Shown: piece after piece, positions 57,151 to 64,000 of the stretch | How positions within the stretch are numbered: position 1 is the first letter of the stretch | Layout of the letters: every line of letters starts with the position of its first letter | Assembly (NCBI GenBank): GCA_035610835.1 | Contig: CM069447.1 | Coordinates: 76,010,312-76,074,311 of the forward strand | DNA from: Ophiura sarsii | Lineage: Eukaryota; Echinodermata; Ophiuroidea; Amphilepidida; Ophiuridae | Direction: 5' to 3' | DNA: 64,000 nt | Program-made: the position numbers and the translations under genes | The notes under the pieces: model-generated | Database searches by the model: none | Told to the model about the DNA's origin: nothing | What the model saw: only the letters and a program-made list of their open reading frames with translations

Positions 57151-58475
57151 TAAAAAACTGGATGGACAAGTGTTTTTAGTGTCAAAAGGAGGAGAGTACT
57201 TGGAATGGATCTGTTGAATTTTGTGGAAGTCGGCAAGAGGATCACTAGTGTGTTGTTTCTGGAAGGAAATCACCGAGACGTTATGTGAGCGATGTGTGGT
57301 GAAGTTTATGGAGAATAAAAAATTGAAAGAAAAAATATCATAATTTGTAATTTGATTTAAATTCTAATGTTGATTAATTACGAGAAAAACGTAATTTATG
57401 ACAAATTCAAAAATGCAACAAAATAACTTGGATTTCCCGGGGCCCCAGGATGATTATTATATTACTAATAGTCAATCCTTTTGTAAAAATAAATCACGAA
57501 CATCACAACACAACAGCCGAATCAAAAAAAGAAAATCGTGATAATTTATATTCATTAAAAAAAATTTTAAAAAAATATTAAAAAAAAAAAAAAGAGTCTC
57601 GTTAATAAACAAACTAATGATATTGTAAGTAATTAATATAATGGAACATCAAAAGTACCAATGTATTATACAACTAGAGCGGTTCTCGGATTTCGCGGTT
57701 CGCGGGTTTCGCGGTTATCGGGTTGCATGGTTTTTGGTTGAGCGGTTTCAGTAGACATGGTTTGTGGTTGGTACTTAAGGATCCCAGGGGATCCAGATTC
57801 GATGACTGTTACATTGTTAGCGATGTGTTGTTATAATAGATAGTTTGATAGTTTGTACACATGTTTACTAAAATGAGGTTTTTATTGTTGTGGTGACAAA
57901 TTTAATTGGTGCAGTAGCAGGCAGCTAATATTGTTTTAGTTGAATATTATCTGTATACGGCTTCCTTTTACCCGCCCCATGAAAAGACCCAGTTTGCGCC
58001 ACGAACGCGTACGCACCTTACGGTCTGCGCCATAACGTGTGTGCGCCATGTTTTGTTTTGTTTATACGCCCTCGCGTAGCAACAGTTTGTTGTCTACGTG
58101 GGGCGAAGATCCCTGTGCACAGCGATTACATGGGCAGACGGGCAGGGATCTGCACCCGAAGGCATTGGACGGACAGACGGACAGTCTCGTCACAAATAGT
58201 ATTTAGATGTTGTAGTTAAAAGAGAGAGGTTATTAGTAAAAAAGAATGGCACCAGTAATCGGAGGTTTTACACGCATAAACAGGACAAATGCAAGGTCAC
58301 ATGTTCTTTGTTTATATATGATTGTGTCAATCATCTTGGTTAATCCTGTGGCTGATGAATACAAATGTATAGTTTAGTGGGGTCACTGTAATATTTTTCA
58401 CAGCAATTTTTAAAATTATCAATAAAACTGGTGTACAGAAATGTTATCAGTAAGGGGTCGTCAAAAAGTATTGCC
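57151..58475. other. No gene recognised
   Basis: Non-coding, with a long A-run near 57580 and a GCGGTT-rich stretch (57675-57760). The GC-rich segment 57960-58210 has no supported reading frame. Confidence 0.3.
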
Positions 58476-58479
58476 TTTT

Positions 58480-61050
58480 TCACCTACGTACAGGTCGTAA
58501 CTTGGTACCCTAGGCTAAATTCCCGAATTTTTTTTTCTCCATCAAATATGTTGCAGTTTGACCGGTTAGCTACACAGATTTTATACGAAGCTCAAAATGT
58601 GAAATCATATCCAAAAAATAAAATCGGGACACATTTTATGGTGTCCGTTATTTTAAGGCTAAATTGCCCGATTTTTCTGAGTCAAATGTGTTGCAGTTTG
58701 ACAGGTTAGCTACACAGACTTTATAAGTAGCTCAAAATGAGAAATCCTATCAAAACAAAAATTGGAACACATTTTATTGGTGTTCGTCATTTTTTAGGCT
58801 AAATTGTCGGACATTTTTTTCTCCCTCAAATGTGTTGCGGTTTGACCGGTTAGCTACTCAGATTTAATACGTAGCTCAAAATGTGAAATCATATCAAAAA
58901 TTCAAATCAGGACACATTTTATGGCTTCCGTCATTTTTTAATCTAAATTGATGGCAATTTATTTTCTTCGCCAAATGTGTTGCGGTTTGACCGGTTAGCT
59001 ACACAGACGTAACTCAAAATATGAAATAATATCCAAAAAATCAAATCGGGACACATTTTATGGTGTCTGTTGTGTTTAGGCTAAATTCCTGGCAATCTTT
59101 TCTCCGTCAAATATGTTGCGGTTTGACCGGCTAGTGACTCTAAATTGCCAGCAATTTTGTTTCTCTGTCAATGTGTCACAGTTTGACCGGTTAGCAACAC
59201 AAACTTCATACGTAGCTCAAAATGTTAAATCGTATACAAAAAATATCAATTTATTGTGTCAGCTATTTTTAAGGCTTAATTGCTGGCAATTTTTTTCTCC
59301 GTCAAATGTGATGCGGTTTGAACGGTCAGCTACACAGATTTTATATGTAACTCAAAATGTGAAATAATATCCAAAAAATCAAATCGGACACATTTTATGG
59401 TGTCCGTCATTTTTTAGGCTAAATTGCCGGCAGTTATTTTCTCCGTCAAATGTGTTGCGGTTTGAACGGTTAGCTACACAGATTTTATATGTAACTCAAA
59501 ATGTGAAATAATATCCACACAAAAAAATCGGGACACATTTTATTATGGTGTCAGGCATTTTTTAGGGTAAATATCCCGCCAATTTTGTTCTCTCTGTCAA
59601 ATGTGTTGCGGTTTGACCGATTAGCGACACAGACTTCATCGTAGCGCAAAATGTGAAATCATATCCAAAAAATATCAATTTATTGTGTCAGTTATTTTTA
59701 AGGCTTAAAGGTAGATGACCCGATCACATTCCGATTTTCAACTTGAAGTTTTCTATTCTACATGAAAGGCCATCCTTAAAAAAGTTGTGTTCCAAAGTTT
59801 GAGTTGCATAGCTCTAATGGTTCTTATTTTACACGCACAAGATGCTGTGAACTGTACCCATTGAGTAGTACACAAACTATATCGGTGGTATACCACCATT
59901 CGCGGTAATTCGACGTTATTTCATCGATTTCTCCGTAATTATACCGATTTAGGCCGTCAAATTTCAGTATGATGATGAGAAAAATACGAGCTTTCATATG
60001 ATATGAAAATCTCCGTATGTTTGAAATAATTCTGTGTTACGAAAATGTGATCGGGTCATCTACCTTTAATTGCTGGCAATTTTTTTCTCCGTCAAATGTG
60101 TTACGCAAAGTTAATATGTAGCTCAAAATGTGAAATCATATCCAAAAAATCAGATCGGTACATATTTCATGGTGTCTGTCATTTTTCAGACTAAATTGCC
60201 TGTAATTTTGTTGCTCTGTCAATGTGTCACAGTCGGGGTTACAATTTTACCGGTTAGATACACAAACTTCATACGTGCAAAAATTTAAATCATATCAAAA
60301 AAATCAAATCGGCATATTTCATGGTGTCCGTCATTTTTTAGGCTAAATTGATGGCAATTGCCGGCAATTATTTTCTCCGTCAAATGTATTGTGGTTTGAA
60401 CAGTTAGCTACACAGATTTTATACGTAACTCAAAATGTGAAATTATATCAAAAAAATCAAGTCGGACACATTTTATGGTGTCCGTCATTTTTTAGGCTAA
60501 ATTGCCGGCGGTTTGAACAGTTAGCTACACAGATTTTATACGTAACTCAAAATGTGAAATAATATCAAAAAATCAAATCGGACACATTTGAGGGTGTCCG
60601 TCATTTTTTAGGCTAAATTGCTGGCAATTATTTTCTCTGTCAAATGTGTTGCGGTTTGAACGGTTAACTACACAGATTTTATACGTAACTCAAAATGTGA
60701 AATAATATCAAAAAAATCAAATCGGTCACATTTTAGGGTGCCCGTCATTTTTTAGGCTAAATTGCCGGCAATTATTTTCTCCGTCAAATGTATTGCGGTA
60801 TGAACGGTTAGCTACACAGATTTTATACGTAACTCAAAATGTGAAATAATATCAAAAAAATCAAATCGGTCACATTTAGGGTGTCCGTCAATTTTTTTGG
60901 CTAAATTGCTGGCAATTATTTAATCCATCAAATGTGTTTGAAAGGTTAGCTACACAGATTATATATGTAACTCAAAATGTGAAATAATATCAAAAAAATT
61001 AAATCGGACACATTTTATGGTGTCCGTCATTTTTTATGCTAAATTGCCGG
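58480..61050. repeat. Minisatellite, roughly 16 copies of about 148 bp
   Basis: Unit: TAGGCTAAATTGCCGGCAAT, TCCGTCAAATGTGTTGCGGT, TTGACCGGTTAGCTACACAG, ACTCAAAATGTGAAATAATA, ACACATTTTATGGTGTCCGT. Some copies have internal deletions. It is interrupted by the MITE at 59709-60065. Confidence 0.95.
59709..60065. mobile_element. TTAA-flanked MITE (357 bp) inside the 148-bp array
   Basis: TTAA at 59705-59708 and 60066-60069. The ends AGGTAGATGACCCGATCACA and TGTGATCGGGTCATCTACCT are perfect inverses. Taking it out with one TTAA gives AAGGCTTAATTGCTGGCAA, which is present unbroken in the copy near 59271. Confidence 0.97.
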
Positions 61051-61189
61051 ACCATTTTATTTACGGTAATAGACACATTTAAGTACTAATTTGGCACTGA
61101 ATAACTGAATTTGGCGGTATTTTCGGATTTTATTACAACCACTTTTGAAAACTAAGGTGTCCAAGTTAACTTGTCCACCAAAAAATAAT

Positions 61190-61350
61190 CAGGTTACGCA
61201 GGTTTGATAGTTTAATCTGAGATTACTCAGACCATTAGACTTGAGAGCTTGTTAGTTTGATTATTGATAGCTTGATAGTTTGAGAAAACTAGATATTTGA
61301 GGTAGAGGTAGGGTTGCTCAGGTTTGATAGTTAGATAACTTGATCTGAGA
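61190..61350. repeat. Isolated copy of the 56663-57150 minisatellite
   Basis: CAGGTTACGCAGGTTTGATA through GAGGTAGAGGTAGGGTTGCT, highly similar to 57001-57120. Confidence 0.85.
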
Positions 61351-61359
61351 TTACTATGC

Positions 61360-61503
61360 TCGAGGTGTGATCGCACTAGGGACATTGCATAAGGTCTAAT
61401 TGCAATAGGGTCTCTGCTCAAGGTTTGATCGCAATGGGGTTTATGCTAAGGTATGGTCGCACTAGGGTCTATGCTTAAAGGTCTGATCGCACTAGGGTCT
61501 ATG
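61360..61503. repeat. 30-bp minisatellite, left part (about 5 copies)
   Basis: Units of GGTCTGATCGCACTAGGGTC followed by TATGCTTAAA, ending at the hAT-type insertion. Confidence 0.9.
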
Positions 61504-62651
61504 CAGTGGCGGATCCAGGAAAATTTTAGGGGGGGGCCCAAAAAAATGAATTTTTGCCGGTACCATCCAAGCGCCCTCCGAGCTATGCTCGGACAGGGGG
61601 GTGTCTGAGGGGGGATGTGCCCACCTCTAAAGTAGAAAAATTTTCAATTTCCGAATTCATTTGGTGCGATCTGGTGTATACTTTTGATCAACATTTTATC
61701 AAAAAGCCACCTCTTCATTTCCAATAAATATATTATTTTTTTATCAATGCACGAAAGAAGTTGAGCATATTATACTGATATATTTTTGATTTAAGTATAG
61801 ATGATTTGTAAGGTCGAAGAGGGGGAAAGTGCCCCCTCAGAAGTAGAAATGTTTTCAATTTTCGAACTCATTTGGTGCGATCTGGTGTATACTTTTGACC
61901 AACATTTGATCAAAAAGCCACCTCTTCATTTCCAATAAATATTTTGTTTTGTTATCAATGCACGAAAGAAGTTGAGCATATTATACTGATATATTTTTGA
62001 TTTAAGTATAGATGATTTGAAAGGTCGAACAGGGGGGAGTCTGAGGGGGGAAGTGCCCTCCTCAGAAGTAGATTTTTTTTTCAATTTTCGAACTCATTTG
62101 GTGCGATCTGGTGTATACTTTTGACCAACATTTTATCAAAAAGCCACCTCTTCATTTCCAATAAATATTTTGTTTTTTTATCAATGCACGAAAGAAGTTG
62201 AGCATATTATACTGATATATTTTTTATTTAAGTATAGATGATTTGAAAGGTCGAACAGGGGGGGGGGGGGAGTCTGAGGGGGGAAGTGCCCCCCTCATAA
62301 GTAGAAAATGTTTCAAGTTTCGAACTCATTTGGTGCGATCTGGTGTATACTTTTGACCAACATTTGATCAAAAAGCCACCTCTTCATTTCCAATCAATAT
62401 ATATTTGTTATCAATGCAAGAAAGAAGTAGAGCATACGACGTATATACTGATTTTTTCTGAATTTAAGTATAGATTGTTTAAAAGCTCGAACAGGGGGAG
62501 TCTGAGGGGTGATGTGCCGCCCCCCCCCCCCCCCCCCCCCCTCTTCCTCTCTTTCTTTTTTTCTTTTTTTTCTTCCTTTTTTCTTTTTTTTTTGGTAGGG
62601 GGGGGGGGGGCGGGCCCGTCGCCCCCCCCCCCCCCCCTGTATCCGCGCCTG
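61504..62651. mobile_element. hAT-type non-autonomous element (1,148 bp) with 8-bp target duplication
   Basis: The left end CAGTGGCGGATCCAGG is matched by the inverse of the right end (CTGTATCCGCGCCTG). GGTCTATG is duplicated at 61496-61503 and 62652-62659, although this word also belongs to the host array unit. The interior is about four tandem copies of a 211-232-bp unit (TTGGTGCGATCTGGTGTATA at 61661, 61872, 62098, 62330) and long G/C tracts beside both ends. No transposase. Confidence 0.85.
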
Positions 62652-63880
62652 GGTCTATGCTCAAGGTATCGCACTTGGGTCTACGCTCAAGGTCTGATCG
62701 CATCAGGGTCTCTGCTTAAGGTATGATCGCAATAGGTCAATCGGTTTAATGCTAAGGTATGATCGCACTGGTATCTATGCCAAAGGTCTGATCACACTAG
62801 AGTCTCTGCTAAATGTCTAATCGCACTAGGGTCTATGCTATTATTTATTAGTTATTATCGTGACGGGGTTTATGCTAAGGTATGAACGCACTCGGGTCTT
62901 TGCTTAACAGGTCTGATCGCAATGTCGGTTATGCTAAGGTTTGATCGCACAAGGGTCTATGCTAAATGTCTGATCTCAATAGGGTCTATGCTCAAGTTCT
63001 GATCACAACGGGTTTATGCTAAGGTATGATCGCATTAGGTCTATGCTCACATTAGGCCTATGCTAAGGTATGATCGCACTAGGGTCTATGCTAAACGTCG
63101 GATCGAACTGGGGTCTATGCTTTAAAAGGTATGATCGCACAAGGGTCTATGCTAAATGTCTGATCTCAATAGGGTCTATGCTCAAGTTCTGATCGCAACG
63201 GGTTTATGCTAAGGTATGATCGCATTAGGTCTATGCTCACATTAGGCCTATGCTAAGGTATGATCGCACTAGGGTCTATGCTCAAGGTCTGATCGCACTA
63301 GGGACTATGCTAAATGTCTGATCGCACAAGGGTACATGCTAAAGGTCTGATCGCAATAGGGTACATGCTAAAGGTCTGATCGCAATAGGGTAAATGCTCA
63401 AGTTCTGATCTGATCGCACTAGGGTCTATGCTAAACGTCTGATCGCACTGGGGTCTATGCACAAGGTATGATCGCAATGGGGTTTATGCTAAGGTCTGAT
63501 CGCACTCGGGTCTATGCTTAAAAGGTCTGATCGAACTGGGTCTTTGCTCAAGGTATGATCGCATCGGGGTCTATGCTAAACGTCTGATCGCACTGGGGTC
63601 TATGCACAAGGTATGATCGCAATGGGGTTTATGGTAAGGTCTGATCGCACTCGGGTCTATGCTTAAAAGGTCTGATCGAACTGGGGTCTTTGCTCAAGGT
63701 CCGATCGCATCGGGGTCTATGCTCGAGGTCTGATCGCACTGGGGTTAATGCTCAAGGTATGATCGCATTGGGTTTTATGCTAAGGTCTGATCGCACTAGG
63801 GTCTATGCTTAAAGGTCTGATCGCACTGGGGTATATGCACAAGGTATGATCGCATTAGGGTCTCTGCTCAAGATCCTTTG
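62652..63880. repeat. 30-bp minisatellite, main part (about 40 copies)
   Basis: Units of AAGGTCTGATCGCACTAGGG followed by TCTATGCT, 28-31 bp with many small variants. The block 62920-63100 is repeated nearly verbatim at 63120-63280, a higher-order duplication. Confidence 0.95.
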
Positions 63881-64000
63881 CATTGAGAGGTAGCTTGATC
63901 CTTTGCTGGTAGAGGGAACTTGATACATAGCATGAGACCACATGAGAGTTGCCTTGATTGCTCATGGTTGAGAGTTGGACTTGGATGCTCATGGCTGAGA
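63881..64000. repeat. Different short repeat running off the window
   Basis: TTGATCCTTTGC, ACATGAGAG and GCTCATGG(T/C)TGAGA words recur in the last 120 bp, suggesting another array beginning at the edge. Confidence 0.45.

Noticed and set aside
62343..62726. Frames with poly-Pro, poly-Gly or Lys/Glu runs
   Set aside because: They are translations of G/C and T/C homopolymer tracts at the end of the hAT-type element.

Overview
The window looks like nuclear DNA of a marine invertebrate, probably a deuterostome such as a hemichordate, echinoderm or cephalochordate. The grounds are spliced exons with GT/AG borders, a Pol III tRNA gene, CR1/L2-type LINEs, a DIRS-type retroelement, Tc1/mariner, hAT, Helitron and TTAA-target MITEs, many minisatellites and a fixed 100-N scaffold gap. 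Nothing suggests bacteria: there are no operons, ribosome binding sites or CRISPR arrays. The taxon is inferred from element content only.

Layout. 1-7.4 kb: a minus-strand CR1/L2-like LINE, open from about 2.7 kb to the left edge apart from one frameshift near its 5' end, abutting the 3' part of a Ty3-type LTR element (integrase C-terminus, polypurine tract, LTR). 7.4-12.5 kb: AT-rich non-coding DNA with a hairpin minisatellite and two adjoining MITEs. 12.5-18 kb: tRNA-headed SINE, a decayed second CR1-like LINE, a DIRS-like gag/RT remnant and a LINE 3' fragment. 18.0-18.8 kb: a probable host exon with a CARD-like death fold, bracketed by an exact 47-bp direct repeat. 18.9-21 kb: a 24-bp-type minisatellite split by a palindromic Tc1/mariner element. 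21.7-27.3 kb: several inverted-repeat elements. 27.5-31.5 kb: a roughly 4-kb foldback structure containing near-perfect small hairpins. 31.7-35.7 kb: TTAA MITE, mariner-like element, and a Helitron inserted exactly in a 74-bp array. 36.7-39.6 kb: MITEs and tRNA-Asn(GTT). 43.6-48.3 kb: three phase-0 exons of an unidentified plus-strand host gene, whose first intron holds a second Tc1 palindrome and a LINE split by a TTAA MITE. 50-52.5 kb: element with about 21 copies of a roughly 110-bp repeat. 53-64 kb: MITEs and long minisatellites, two of them cut by a TTAA MITE and a hAT-type element.

How it fits together. Host coding content is sparse: one CARD-like exon, three exons of one unknown gene and one tRNA. 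The rest is nested mobile DNA. Several insertions can be dated relative to their targets because the tandem arrays or LINE frame around them show the empty site. The most useful observations are these empty-site reconstructions, the recurrent long palindromes (one inside a host intron), the CARD exon flanked by a 47-bp duplication next to an A-tract, and the DR4-spaced AGGTCA-like half-sites in the 50-52 kb array. I saw no clear novel multi-gene system.
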